This document shows positions 17,886-26,843 of a stretch of 64,000 nt of DNA, in pieces; position 1 is the first letter of the stretch; each line of letters starts with the position of its first letter. The position numbers and the translations under genes are program-made. Origin of the DNA: a virus; IMG/VR virus record IMGVR_UViG_3300023179_006134, positions 1-64,000 of that record; one strand, 5' to 3'. The notes under the pieces are model-generated. The model was given only the letters and a program-made list of their open reading frames with translations, was not told the origin of the DNA and searched no databases.

Positions 17886-18697
17886 AAGTAACTCAACTCA
17901 AAATGTTTTGCTTTGTGCGTATAAGTATTCCACCAATACTTCCAGTCTATGTATGAGTCCTCTTGGAGACTTGATTGCATATGAAGAACTAAACTTGGAA
18001 TAGGGTTGATTCTTATAATGTGTTTGGACCAGATATAAGAGATTGTATTTCCTTCGTGTATTGTATCATTCTTATTTCCAGTTCCATCCCATTCCTGATA
18101 TTCAGTTGCTAAAGTCTCAAAGAGATTCCAGTGGTCCTGAAATACTTTTGGTGCAGTCATCATTGTAAATGTAGTACCCCATCCAGTTTTCCAGTGACGA
18201 TATTGACCTCTCATTATTAACTCTGGAGTATTATGTTTTGGGTCATAGGTTTCTGGTTCATCCCAAGGAAAGATACAAAGTGGTTGTGGAAGATTATACT
18301 TGGAAGAAAGATACTCATATTCACTTAACATCTCATAAAGAGCACTTGGAGAATGTAAGTAATCATCTTCTACAGAGTATACTAAATCAGCAGTGGAGTT
18401 TTTGCAATACTCAAACTGACTTAATACGCTTTTATTTGGTCCACCTTCTTCTAATGAAATGATTTTAGTTGAGTGTCTTGAGGTCTTAAGAATACTCTGG
18501 AGGTTATTGAGAAACTCTTGAGAACTATGGTCGTCTAATACAATAATGTTGATTTGGTTCTTACATTGATTGGTTGCATTAATCAATGATGTAATACAAC
18601 CTTCTATGAGTTCTCTTTTAGAAACAGAAATAAATCTTGGAAACTTACTTATATTAGATTTGTCGTGAGTTCTTATGATAATATCAAGGGACTTCAT
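17882..18697 (-). CDS. GT-A glycosyltransferase, copy 1
   Basis: This 271-residue protein starts LDIIIRTHDKSN and has a GT-A core: INIIVLDDHSS near residues 49-59 and LVYSVEDDYLHSP near 104-116, where EDD is the likely metal- and nucleotide-sugar-binding motif. HEGNTISYIW lies near residues 214-223. It is a clear paralogue of the 270-residue protein at 20492-21304. Within 58 bases around the EDD region the two genes differ at only two positions. An ATGA overlap joins it to the next gene. It probably adds a sugar to a growing surface glycan. Confidence 0.72.
   Translation of the reverse strand: MKSLDIIIRTHDKSNISKFPRFISVSKRELIEGCITSLINATNQCKNQINIIVLDDHSSQEFLNNLQSILKTSRHSTKIISLEEGGPNKSVLSQFEYCKNSTADLVYSVEDDYLHSPSALYEMLSEYEYLSSKYNLPQPLCIFPWDEPETYDPKHNTPELIMRGQYRHWKTGWGTTFTMMTAPKVFQDHWNLFETLATEYQEWDGTGNKNDTIHEGNTISYIWSKHIIRINPIPSLVLHMQSSLQEDSYIDWKYWWNTYTHKAKHFELSYL
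18361..18418. repeat. 58-bp repeat inside GT-A copy 1
   Basis: It matches 20965-21022 at 56 of 58 bases by eye. It encodes the region around QFEYCKNSTADLVYSVEDDY in both paralogues. Confidence 0.8.
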
Positions 18698-19485
18698 TGG
18701 TAATTAAATGTTGATTCTTTTGCAAATTTTACAGAACTATCATAAACTTCTTTATCTTTCCACATTTGAATATAATTATTCGTTCCATTAAATCCAAAAC
18801 AACTTATATCACCACGATTATCAATGCCTTTAACAATTGGTTTTCTGTATGCAATTATTTTATCATCTTCATCCATTAAATATGCAAATTCGTAAATATA
18901 ATTCTCTTCTTCGTGTGGATTAATATAACACAATTCTCCATTAGTTGCTATAAAATTTATATCTTGATTGTAAGTCATAATTGCTCTTCCTAATACTATA
19001 CAAGCAGTTGGTTCAATAGATATTATACCATAAAACTCATTTTTACAATTTTCTACAATAATATCAATACATTTTTTCATTATTTTAGATTTTTTTTCTG
19101 TAAATATAATTGAGGTTGCTACTGACCAACTTCTTTTAGATGATTTTGTAACATCTCTAAATGCAAAAAATTTAAATGCATCTAAATTTGGAATAGTATT
19201 AATGAGTTTAACATTCAAATCAATATAAAGACCACCATAAAGATATAATAAACAATATCTTGCTAAATCTGCTTTACAAGCATAGGGATTAAGTTTTTGA
19301 TATGCGGTAAATACATCAATATCAAAATTGTTTTTTATAATCTCTTCTATTTCTTCACCTGAATACAAATGATATTCTTCATTAGGATATAGATTTTTTA
19401 TTTGTTCATAACAAATATTATGATACTTTGGAAAATCATCTGGCAATTTATTCGTATCATTTATGAGTATTTGATGTATTTTCAT
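18694..19485 (-). CDS. GT32-type glycosyltransferase
   Basis: This 263-residue protein contains ACKADLARYCLLYLYGGLYIDLN at about residues 69-91, the landmark of the GT32 (DXD sugar-transferase) family. The usual YxDxD metal site reads YIDLN here, so the second aspartate is replaced by asparagine; activity could be altered. N-terminal KIHQILINDTNKLP fits the family's first strand (IPKxIHQ-like). The family transfers hexoses from nucleotide sugars. It overlaps neighbours by four bases on each side. Confidence 0.75.
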   Translation of the reverse strand: MKIHQILINDTNKLPDDFPKYHNICYEQIKNLYPNEEYHLYSGEEIEEIIKNNFDIDVFTAYQKLNPYACKADLARYCLLYLYGGLYIDLNVKLINTIPNLDAFKFFAFRDVTKSSKRSWSVATSIIFTEKKSKIMKKCIDIIVENCKNEFYGIISIEPTACIVLGRAIMTYNQDINFIATNGELCYINPHEEENYIYEFAYLMDEDDKIIAYRKPIVKGIDNRGDISCFGFNGTNNYIQMWKDKEVYDSSVKFAKESTFNYQ

Positions 19486-20246
19486 TTATATTTTAATGTA
19501 AGTGTTTCTTTTTGTTCTTTAATATAAGTATCGTTCATAACCTTCTTCCAGTCTATGATAGGGCTGATATGATTTGCATCACAATGAGTACTCCAACCAG
19601 GCATTGGAGAAATTAAATATCTCTCTTGTTTCTGTAGTTCCCAGAACTTATCATAATCTTTTGAGAAATGAAATCCTTCTATTTCCTTTACACCATTAAT
19701 AGAATGTTTTTGATGCACCTCCAAGTCTTCCATAAGTGTCTTATACTTGCAAGCAAAAGATTGAGTGGTTGCTGGTACTGCTCTCCAATGAGAACTTGGT
19801 GTTGTAAAGATTTCACATAACCATCCTTTTGCAATAAAGAAATCAAAGTCATAAAGAGTAAGATAATGTGAGTTAATCTCAAACCCTTCTAACATTACTT
19901 CACTCCACCCTGGACGATGTAAATAATCATCCTCTAAAAGATAAACAATCGTATCATCACTTAAGTTTTTAGATTGGGTGATTTCTAATGTCGCCAAAAA
20001 ACTATCACATTCATTACCACACTTAATGATTTCTACATTCTTTTCTTTCGCAAGAAAAGTCTTATCAATACTACCATAAAACTCATCATAAACAATCGTA
20101 TAGTTTATCAGGTCTGGGTTAAGTGTATTCTTAAAGTTCTCAAAGACTTTAATCTTATTAAACCAAGAAGGTCTTATTCTGTCTGGAAGTTCTTGTATTT
20201 TTGAGTAGTAGCAGTGTCTTATAAAGACTTCAATTGGTTTTTTCAT
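19482..20246 (-). CDS. GT-A glycosyltransferase-like protein
   Basis: This 254-residue protein opens EVFIRHCYYSKIQELPDRIR and contains TIVYLLEDDYLHRPGW near residues 99-114, the same EDDYLH site as the two paralogous glycosyltransferases in this operon, though the rest is diverged. The C-terminal part (HCDANHISPIIDWKKVMND) resembles the family's acceptor end (IDWKYWWN in copy 1). It is probably a third, older member of the same set. Four-base overlap with the downstream gene suggests coupled translation. Confidence 0.68.
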   Translation of the reverse strand: MKKPIEVFIRHCYYSKIQELPDRIRPSWFNKIKVFENFKNTLNPDLINYTIVYDEFYGSIDKTFLAKEKNVEIIKCGNECDSFLATLEITQSKNLSDDTIVYLLEDDYLHRPGWSEVMLEGFEINSHYLTLYDFDFFIAKGWLCEIFTTPSSHWRAVPATTQSFACKYKTLMEDLEVHQKHSINGVKEIEGFHFSKDYDKFWELQKQERYLISPMPGWSTHCDANHISPIIDWKKVMNDTYIKEQKETLTLKYK

Positions 20247-20499
20247 TTAAAAGTTCACTTCCCATTTGTGCGATTTCATCCCAACTCATTTTTCCAATCT
20301 CTTCGTATCCCACTTTTTCTAATACTTTAATATAACCCCTTGGAACAACTTCAGTAGAAAAATAATACTCAAGTTCCTCATAAAGTGGGTTATCAGTATC
20401 GAGTCTTATTTGTAGTGCTTTTAAAACTTTCTTTATATCTTTGATTGTCTTAAGTCTTTCAGTACAAAGTTCAAATCTTCTTACAGGTTTTTCAGTCAT
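20230..20499 (-). CDS. Small helical protein, unknown
   Basis: This 89-residue protein is basic at the N-terminus (TEKPVRRFELCTERLKTIKDIKKV) and acidic at the C-terminus (ISWDE-like MSWDEIAQMGSELL). It overlaps the genes on both sides (17 and 8 bases), so translation is coupled. I recognise no family. Its place between two glycosyltransferase genes suggests a small partner of one of them. Confidence 0.6.
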   Translation of the reverse strand: MTEKPVRRFELCTERLKTIKDIKKVLKALQIRLDTDNPLYEELEYYFSTEVVPRGYIKVLEKVGYEEIGKMSWDEIAQMGSELLNEKTN

Positions 20500-21304
20500 A
20501 AGTCACTCCAAATGATTTGAGTTTTGAGTATTTATCCCACCACTTCAGGTGGTCTATATGAGGGTCTCGTTGCTTCTCAAACTGAATATGAAGAGCAAGA
20601 GAAGGCACAGGATTTACACGAGTCACATAATGTTCCCAGATATTTGAGATTGTATTTCCTTCGTGAATCAGTTCTATTTTATCTATTCCATTCCAAGGAG
20701 TATATTGAGATGCAAGTTTCTTAAAAACTTCCCAGTGGTCACGAAATACTTTAGGTTTCGTCATCATTGTAAAAGTCGTCCATATTCCTTCTTTCCAGTG
20801 TCTTGTAGGTGTTCTAAACAATCTTCCTGGTATTATAAAAGTGTATTCATAATCCTCTCTATTATCAAAAGGAAATAAACAAAGTTCTTTTTGTAAATGA
20901 TAATAAGATTTTAAGTAACCATAAGTAAATAACATTTCTTGGATTGCTTCTGTGCAGTGTAGGTAATCATCTTCTACAGAATATACTAAATCAGCAGTAG
21001 AGTTTTTGCAATACTCAAACTGTTTTAATCCACTATAGTGAAATCCTTTTACTTCTAAATCTATAAGTTGATATGAATGATTTGAGTGTGAGAAGATTTT
21101 ATGAACTTTAGAAATACAATCAGCAGTGCAATAGTCATTAAGAACAACAAAAGAAATCTCTGCATTTGTGACTACATTTGCAGAGTTAATCAAAGAAGAT
21201 AAACAACCAAGTATTAAATTTTTTTTGGGTATATCAATATACCTTGGTTTACCTCCGTGTATATTTTGACCATCGTGTATTCTTAAGATAATATCCAGTT
21301 TCAT
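20492..21304 (-). CDS. GT-A glycosyltransferase, copy 2
   Basis: This 270-residue paralogue of the gene at 17882-18697 has matching landmarks: LDIILRIHDGQN at the start, QFEYCKNSTADLVYSVEDDYLH in the middle (positions only noted as residues about 94-115), HEGNTISNIW near 214-223 and a WWDKYSK end. It may extend the same glycan with a second sugar or act on another acceptor. An ATGA overlap links it to the N-half carbamoyltransferase upstream. Confidence 0.72.
   Translation of the reverse strand: MKLDIILRIHDGQNIHGGKPRYIDIPKKNLILGCLSSLINSANVVTNAEISFVVLNDYCTADCISKVHKIFSHSNHSYQLIDLEVKGFHYSGLKQFEYCKNSTADLVYSVEDDYLHCTEAIQEMLFTYGYLKSYYHLQKELCLFPFDNREDYEYTFIIPGRLFRTPTRHWKEGIWTTFTMMTKPKVFRDHWEVFKKLASQYTPWNGIDKIELIHEGNTISNIWEHYVTRVNPVPSLALHIQFEKQRDPHIDHLKWWDKYSKLKSFGVTYD
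20965..21022. repeat. 58-bp repeat inside GT-A copy 2
   Basis: Partner of 18361-18418; two mismatches by eye. Confidence 0.8.
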
Positions 21305-22443
21305 TGATAAGTAATATTCATATTATACTGATTTACTATTTTTTTGATTGCATTTTTATTTTTTACAATATCATAATCAGCACCAAGATATAAATTATCC
21401 AATTTAGATGGGTTGGTATTGTTTGTTAATCTATGATAGTGAAATTTTGCTAAACCAAAAGACTGACATGCATCATTTGCAATTGGGTCAACATAAAATT
21501 TTATTTTTGGAAAGTTTTTCTTAATTTTAGAATTTCCAACAACATTTAATGCACACCCTCCGGAAAAAACAATATTGCAACACTTTGTTTTTTTTATTGT
21601 ATAATCAATGCGTTCTAAAAACACTTTTTCCAATGCTTTTTGAAGTGCATATGCTAAATCTGCTTTTTTTTGAAAATTCATATCTTTTAAATATGGAAAT
21701 AATTTTGTATTCAAAGACCTATTTGCACGAAATAAATTCATATTAGACAAGATACTATTTTCACATAAAATATTTGGTATTTCCTTATTTGGCATTCCAT
21801 AAGAAAATAATCCCATAGTTTTCCCTTGACCACCAATACAAGAATATCCAAGATGTTCAGTTATTGTACCATACATCACACCAATATCTAAATGAGAATT
21901 TAAATCTACGTCATAATTAAATAATTCTTCAAAATATTCAATAAAATCGTTATTTGCTGCATAAACATCTGGAGAATACCATAAATTTTTATATATTGGG
22001 TTAAAATTATTTGGATAATTTGCATAATATAATGATGTAGTCTCAACTGAAAATAAATTATTTTTAATATCATTAAAAGAGCTTCCCCATCCATCTATAA
22101 CAAGACAAGCAGATTCTTCATATCCAGAACCATAGAAAGCAGAAGACGCATGATACAAATGATGATTATCATAATCTATAATATTATTATATACTTTTAT
22201 TTGATTGAAATCTAAAAATTCGTATATTAGTTTTTTTTCTTCCTCCTCTCTAATATTTGCAAGACACAAGTAATCAATATATTTTGTATACATTGATATG
22301 CAATTAAGCATTTTAAATGGTGTTGAAGAATCATTTTTTACTCTACTTACTCTTTCTTCTTGTAATAAAAGTAAAATTTTTTCATTTTCTAAAATACATA
22401 TAGATGCATTGTGATTTTGTATTGATATTGCTACTATAATCAT
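21301..22443 (-). CDS. Carbamoyltransferase, N-terminal (Kae1-like) half as a separate gene
   Basis: I chose the ATG at 22443 (380 residues) because AAGGAG lies just upstream and the protein then begins IIVAISIQNHNASICIL, the normal start of NodU/TobZ-type O-carbamoyltransferases. Visible motifs are HHLYHASSAFYGSG near residues 93-106, the DGWG phosphate site near 117-120 and IVFSGGCALNVVGN near 295-308. It ends near residue 380, where the intact relative at 24238-25794 continues into the second domain. That second domain is encoded by the gene upstream, which overlaps this one as ATGA. The family carbamoylates sugar hydroxyls from carbamoyl phosphate and ATP. Confidence 0.8.
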   Translation of the reverse strand: MIIVAISIQNHNASICILENEKILLLLQEERVSRVKNDSSTPFKMLNCISMYTKYIDYLCLANIREEEEKKLIYEFLDFNQIKVYNNIIDYDNHHLYHASSAFYGSGYEESACLVIDGWGSSFNDIKNNLFSVETTSLYYANYPNNFNPIYKNLWYSPDVYAANNDFIEYFEELFNYDVDLNSHLDIGVMYGTITEHLGYSCIGGQGKTMGLFSYGMPNKEIPNILCENSILSNMNLFRANRSLNTKLFPYLKDMNFQKKADLAYALQKALEKVFLERIDYTIKKTKCCNIVFSGGCALNVVGNSKIKKNFPKIKFYVDPIANDACQSFGLAKFHYHRLTNNTNPSKLDNLYLGADYDIVKNKNAIKKIVNQYNMNITYQ

Positions 22444-23015
22444 AAGTACTCCTTTTTTATAAGAAATTTGCATTCTGGAAAATACAAATAATTTAATTTT
22501 GAATCATAAATTGTTTTTATTGCATCTTCAATTGTTTCTACTATTGGTTCTCCTGCTAAATTAAATGATGTGTTTCCTACTAATGGAATATTAGTTAGAT
22601 TAAAAAAACTTTCTATTATAGAATAATAATTAAAATTATTTTCTTTAGTTACTGTTTGTATTCTACAAGTATCATCAACGTGAATAACAGATGAGATAAG
22701 TTGTTTTTTTTCTTTCTTAACATCAAATGAATAAGTCATAAAAGGAGATTCTTCTATTTTGTTCATATGAAACCAGTTTTTAACCTCACTTAATAAAATG
22801 GAACAAGCTAGTGGTCTAAACTTTTCTCTTCCCTTTATTTCGTTGACCGTATCTTTATTTGATGAAATTTTTGGATTAAATATCAAAGACCTATTTCCCA
22901 ATGCTCTTGAACCGGCCTCAGACCTACCATTAAATATACAAATAATATTATTATCCAATAATAAGTTTGCAATATCACAAGGTTCAGTATTCTCTATAAG
23001 TTTTAATTTATTCAT
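22440..23015 (-). CDS. Carbamoyltransferase, C-terminal (YrdC-like) half as a separate gene
   Basis: The 191-residue frame starts at the ATG at 23015; a TTG six bases earlier is less likely. It carries GRSEAGSRALGNRSLIFNP near residues 30-48, then REKFRPLACSIL, then DTCRIQTVT and GNTSFNLAGEPIVET. These are the signatures of the C-terminal domain of NodU/TobZ carbamoyltransferases. It matches the last 190 or so residues of the intact enzyme at 24238-25794. It is transcribed before the N-half, so the natural order of the two domains is reversed. The two halves could assemble into one enzyme. Confidence 0.8.
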   Translation of the reverse strand: MNKLKLIENTEPCDIANLLLDNNIICIFNGRSEAGSRALGNRSLIFNPKISSNKDTVNEIKGREKFRPLACSILLSEVKNWFHMNKIEESPFMTYSFDVKKEKKQLISSVIHVDDTCRIQTVTKENNFNYYSIIESFFNLTNIPLVGNTSFNLAGEPIVETIEDAIKTIYDSKLNYLYFPECKFLIKKEYL

Positions 23016-23017
23016 AA

Positions 23018-23626
23018 TCAACCATAAGTAAAAGATTTAATGTTAAAGATATGATTCATTTCTAATGTACTTATACCAAAACCGTAAACCCACAAAATTC
23101 TTGGAATATCACCAGATATTTCTGTGACCTCATGTTCTAAATGAGAAGTAATATACATTATCATATCATTTTTATCAAACTGATATGGAGTATTTTCAAT
23201 ATATGTGATACCACCAGACTCTGGATTTTGAGTCACAAAGTTGCAGTGTAAAGTATAAGTATTCTCAAAATATATTGGGTCAGTATGTTTACAGCAACTT
23301 CCTGGAGGAAATGCAATCGTAGTGCATATTCCATCTGTAAAGGATGGCCAGGGAGCAATGGTATTATCTTTTATTTTTAAGTAGTTCAGTAATCTTTTTT
23401 GTATATCATAAACTTCTTTTGGGTACTGAACTTTATAATCTTGATATTCTTTACACCTACCATAAGAATGTCTTGTTGTAAACCTTGTTTGAAATTCATC
23501 ATTGTTCATTCCTGGGTTCATAAAATATGGTTGCTTATAGTTACTCAAAGTCCATTGATTCAATTTATCAATCTCATTATCAGTAATAAAGTTTTTAACT
23601 ACTTTAACCAGTTTTTTCTTGTTCAT
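23018..23626 (-). CDS. 2-oxoglutarate/Fe(II) oxygenase-like protein
   Basis: This 202-residue protein has CCKHTDPIYFENTYTLHCNFV near residues 115-135 with the HTD iron ligands. A distal histidine lies in YITSHLEHEVTEI near 160-172, and an arginine in GDIPRILWVYGF. This is the complete 2OG-Fe(II) oxygenase ligand set. The gene lies between a sulfotransferase and the split carbamoyltransferase in the decoration operon. It may hydroxylate a glycan, lipid or protein side chain; the substrate cannot be told from sequence. Confidence 0.75.
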   Translation of the reverse strand: MNKKKLVKVVKNFITDNEIDKLNQWTLSNYKQPYFMNPGMNNDEFQTRFTTRHSYGRCKEYQDYKVQYPKEVYDIQKRLLNYLKIKDNTIAPWPSFTDGICTTIAFPPGSCCKHTDPIYFENTYTLHCNFVTQNPESGGITYIENTPYQFDKNDMIMYITSHLEHEVTEISGDIPRILWVYGFGISTLEMNHIFNIKSFTYG

Positions 23627-24241
23627 TTATTGATAAGAGAAGAGTTGTTTTGTATCTTTGATATATGAAAAGTTTTGATAATCAATATCATATATTTGAT
23701 AGAGTTGATTTTTAGATTTCTTTGTAAGTTCTATTGCCTTCTCATCTTTTATTTTAGAAGAGTTAAGTTTTTCTATTTTATCAATACCAATCTTTTGTAG
23801 GTCTTCTAATAGGTTTTCATATCTTACATAATAATCTATTTCTCTTTCTCCATTTTCATTTGAGATAACAAAAGTTTGTGGAACAATCCAACGATTAAAC
23901 TCTTTTGGATTTTTATAAAGATGTGAAACATATTCATTAATATTCATGTCATTACAAAGTTCATAATGATGATGCTTCTCAAGTCCTTCTTCACCAGTAG
24001 CAGAGAACCATCCACTTTCATCCATTCGTGCAAACTTATATGCAGAGATAAATCTATCTATTGGTTCACGAACAACAGTAAACTTTTTATACTCATTCCA
24101 ATAATTACCATAGTGTTCTTTATATTCTTTTATGGTTTTATCCATATATATATTCTCAACTCCCATTGCCTTGATAATAGAAGTTCCTGCATTTTTAGGA
24201 ATATGAATGAATATGAGTTTTTTTTCGTGATTGATAGTCAT
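23627..24241 (-). CDS. Sulfotransferase (Sulfotransfer_2-like)
   Basis: This 204-residue protein has LIFIHIPKNAGTSIIKAMG at about residues 9-27, which is the PAPS 5'-phosphosulfate loop. FTVVREPIDRFISAYKFAR near 54-72 contains the R and S that bind the 3'-phosphate. Both sites are intact, so it can probably transfer sulfate from PAPS to a hydroxyl or amine, most likely on a sugar. It overlaps the upstream carbamoyltransferase gene by four bases. PAPS would come from the host. Confidence 0.8.
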   Translation of the reverse strand: MTINHEKKLIFIHIPKNAGTSIIKAMGVENIYMDKTIKEYKEHYGNYWNEYKKFTVVREPIDRFISAYKFARMDESGWFSATGEEGLEKHHHYELCNDMNINEYVSHLYKNPKEFNRWIVPQTFVISNENGEREIDYYVRYENLLEDLQKIGIDKIEKLNSSKIKDEKAIELTKKSKNQLYQIYDIDYQNFSYIKDTKQLFSYQ

Positions 24242-25794
24242 TGATATAATAGTTTCTTATTTTTGATTGTGACTAAAGTTTCTATTTCTGGTAGGTATAA
24301 GTATTCTATCATACTATTCTTAAGAGTGTAAACTGCGTGGTTAAATGTTTCTACTAATGGTTCTCCACCCAGATTAAAACTTGTATTTAATAACATTGGA
24401 ACACCAGTCTTCTCAAAGAAACAAGAAATCAAAGCATAAAAGTGTGGATTTTGGTTTTCTGTAACTGTTTGTATTCTACAAGTGTTATCTGCGTGAATGA
24501 TTGCTGGTGCTTGTTCTATTGCATTATCATAAGCATTCATTGCATATTGCATATAAGGACTTTCTTTAAGTGAAAGCATATCAAACCATTTTGATGCTTC
24601 TTCTTGTAGAATACTTCCTGCAAATGGACGAAAGTTTTCTCTTTTTTTGATTTGATTTACAATATCTTTACCATTAGAAACTCTTGGGTCAAAAAGTAAA
24701 GAACGATTACCAAGGGCTCTTTGTCCTGCCTCACTCTTACCTTGGAATAATGCAACAATATTTTTTTGTAGTATTAGATTTACGATGTCCTCATAAGATA
24801 CTTTTTGTGTTTGTAGATTTTTTAAGTCATAGGAAGTTTCTTGATGTCCAATATAAACATTTTGGGGTGGTTGAATAGGTGGTAAGTCTTGAGAAGATTG
24901 TAAGTAGTGATAATATGCAGCACCAATACTAATGCCTGCATCAAAACAAACAGGGTCTATGTAAAGGTTAATATTCTTAAGATTTTTAAGGTAATGATAG
25001 TTTGCAACGCAGTTTAATCCATAACCACCAGAAATCACTACATTTCTAATATCAGTTTCTTCTGTGTATTTCTTGATAAGATTTAGAACGTAACTTTGAG
25101 TTTCTTGTTGTAAGTTATATGCACAATCCACCCTTTGTTTCCATTCTTTAGTATTATAAGGATATTGTAGTTTATTTTTATGATTCTTGTATTGTGCAAG
25201 ACCCATTATCTTTCCTGGTCCATCAAAAACATCAAGGTTTAATTTGTATGAATACAAACAAAACTTTTCCCCAACAGTTTGATCTCTATAATTTATTTTT
25301 TCGTAATGTTCAGAAAATGTATTTGACATCCCTTTAAATTTTCTACTTCGTTTGAAAATTTCTTTTTTTTCATTTTTTGTATTTAAATAATATATACTTT
25401 CCAATTCTAAATTATTATATTTTAATATTGCTCCAACACCATCCATAGAAAAACAAATTGCTTCATCAAAACTTGAATTATAAAATCCACAGTATGCATG
25501 ATAAAGATGATGCATCTCATCAAACATTAAAATTTGTTTATATGATATTTTTTTTAATAATTCTAAAATACTTTCAAGTGGATAAGTATATTCTTTTAAT
25601 TTATTTTTAATTATAATCACACAATCAAATATATTATTTTTATTTTCAGATATTAAATTTAATATTTTTTTATAATAATGATCATGTTTTTTTCTGGAAA
25701 ATCTTTCTTCCATTTTGTAAGAAACTATTTTACCATTATCAAATTCAGTAATTGAACTATCGTGCATTAATATTGGTATTGTTAAAATTTTCAT
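24238..25794 (-). CDS. O-carbamoyltransferase (NodU/TobZ family), intact two-domain form
   Basis: This 518-residue enzyme has the N-terminal Kae1-like domain: HHLYHAYCGFYNSSF near residues 95-109, FSMDGVGA, GPGKIMGLA, then VVISGGYGLNCVANY. The C-terminal YrdC-like domain has GKSEAGQRALGNRSLLFDP near 355-373, then FRPFAGSIL and DNTCRIQTVT. It ends LPEIETLVTIKNKKLL. Length and order match the family, which moves a carbamoyl group from carbamoyl phosphate to a sugar hydroxyl through a carbamoyl-adenylate. Carbamoyltransferases are known in several cyanophages. It sits between a sulfotransferase and a GT4 glycosyltransferase. The neighbouring pair at 21301-23015 is a split copy. Confidence 0.85.
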   Translation of the reverse strand: MKILTIPILMHDSSITEFDNGKIVSYKMEERFSRKKHDHYYKKILNLISENKNNIFDCVIIIKNKLKEYTYPLESILELLKKISYKQILMFDEMHHLYHAYCGFYNSSFDEAICFSMDGVGAILKYNNLELESIYYLNTKNEKKEIFKRSRKFKGMSNTFSEHYEKINYRDQTVGEKFCLYSYKLNLDVFDGPGKIMGLAQYKNHKNKLQYPYNTKEWKQRVDCAYNLQQETQSYVLNLIKKYTEETDIRNVVISGGYGLNCVANYHYLKNLKNINLYIDPVCFDAGISIGAAYYHYLQSSQDLPPIQPPQNVYIGHQETSYDLKNLQTQKVSYEDIVNLILQKNIVALFQGKSEAGQRALGNRSLLFDPRVSNGKDIVNQIKKRENFRPFAGSILQEEASKWFDMLSLKESPYMQYAMNAYDNAIEQAPAIIHADNTCRIQTVTENQNPHFYALISCFFEKTGVPMLLNTSFNLGGEPLVETFNHAVYTLKNSMIEYLYLPEIETLVTIKNKKLLYQ

Positions 25795-25796
25795 GA

Positions 25797-26843
25797 CTAA
25801 TATGAAATAGATGGTGTTTTTTTGACTTTTTTAAGTGGCAGATTTTCTAAACTTGTGAGTAAATCTATCCAGTCTTGTGTTCTTCTTTCCCAATTAAACA
25901 AATAATCTACGTATTCTTTTTGTTTTTTTAGGTGTTCTTGAGTTTCTTTTGTATTTACAATGTCTATTGCTTTTTTTAGTTCTTGATAACACCTTTCTTT
26001 GTGTGGAATAATCTTTTCGTGATATGGATACATCATCGTCCAGTTTGATGCAGTTTCAGGAAGACATCCGTAGTTTGGATGAACACATAAAAGACCAGCA
26101 CTCATTGCTTCTAATAAAGAAAGGCAGAAAGTTTCTACCATAATATTTGGATAAGCAAAAATATGAGAAGATGCTAATGATTTCTTGAGTTCATCATTTG
26201 GTAAATATCCAATGTTCTTAATTTTTGGATGTCTTTCTAATCTTTGGTACAAATCACTATGTTCATAATTTTTTTGCCAATTTAAAGCATTTTTTAAAAA
26301 TGAATTTCTTGTGTCCTCATATATTGACCAAGAAGAATGAACCTTAAGTTCTATATTATCATATTCTTCACATAGTTTCTCAAATACATCAACCAATAAT
26401 GAAAGACCTCTTTGTGGATTTGAATGATAAACTAATATAATCTTATTTTTTGGTTTCTCTTGATGTTCTATTGGGTCTAGTGCATGTTTCATTACTACAC
26501 AATGACTTCTTGGAATATCATAAGTTCTTATCCAGTTTTCCATTTGATGATGAGAGACAAAAACAATCTTGTGAAACTTATTCCAACCACCATTTGAAAG
26601 AGGTTTTGGTTCTATTCCCAACCAACTAGAACCCTGCTCGTTTTGGTGTGTATCTAAATGTGACCAATAAAGTCTTAATTTTAGACAATCAAGATTTTTT
26701 ATTTGATTTATATGACCACCACAAATTATTTGAAACTTACTTAAAAGTTCTTGTGGTAATCTTTTTTGCAATTCATATTTTATAATATCTACTCCTCCTT
26801 TTGAGGATTTTCTGAACTCATCAAACTCAATCGTCATAGTCAT
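25797..26843 (-). CDS. GT4-family glycosyltransferase
   Basis: This 348-residue GT-B protein has HKIVFVSHHQMENWI near residues 90-104. The C-terminal nucleotide-sugar domain follows: ILVYHSNPQRGLSLLVDVFEKL near 136-157, IGYLPNDELKKSLASSHIFAYP near 212-233, then ETFCLSLLEAMSAGLLCVHP, which holds the EX7E-like site. These are GT4 landmarks. An ATGA overlap joins it to the preceding gene. It probably adds a sugar to a surface glycan; donor and acceptor are unknown. Confidence 0.8.
   Translation of the reverse strand: MTMTIEFDEFRKSSKGGVDIIKYELQKRLPQELLSKFQIICGGHINQIKNLDCLKLRLYWSHLDTHQNEQGSSWLGIEPKPLSNGGWNKFHKIVFVSHHQMENWIRTYDIPRSHCVVMKHALDPIEHQEKPKNKIILVYHSNPQRGLSLLVDVFEKLCEEYDNIELKVHSSWSIYEDTRNSFLKNALNWQKNYEHSDLYQRLERHPKIKNIGYLPNDELKKSLASSHIFAYPNIMVETFCLSLLEAMSAGLLCVHPNYGCLPETASNWTMMYPYHEKIIPHKERCYQELKKAIDIVNTKETQEHLKKQKEYVDYLFNWERRTQDWIDLLTSLENLPLKKVKKTPSISY

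Noticed and set aside
22444-22473. Earlier ATG for the N-half carbamoyltransferase
   Set aside because: It has no ribosome-binding site and would encode the ribosome-binding site of the real start (AAGGAG before 22443).
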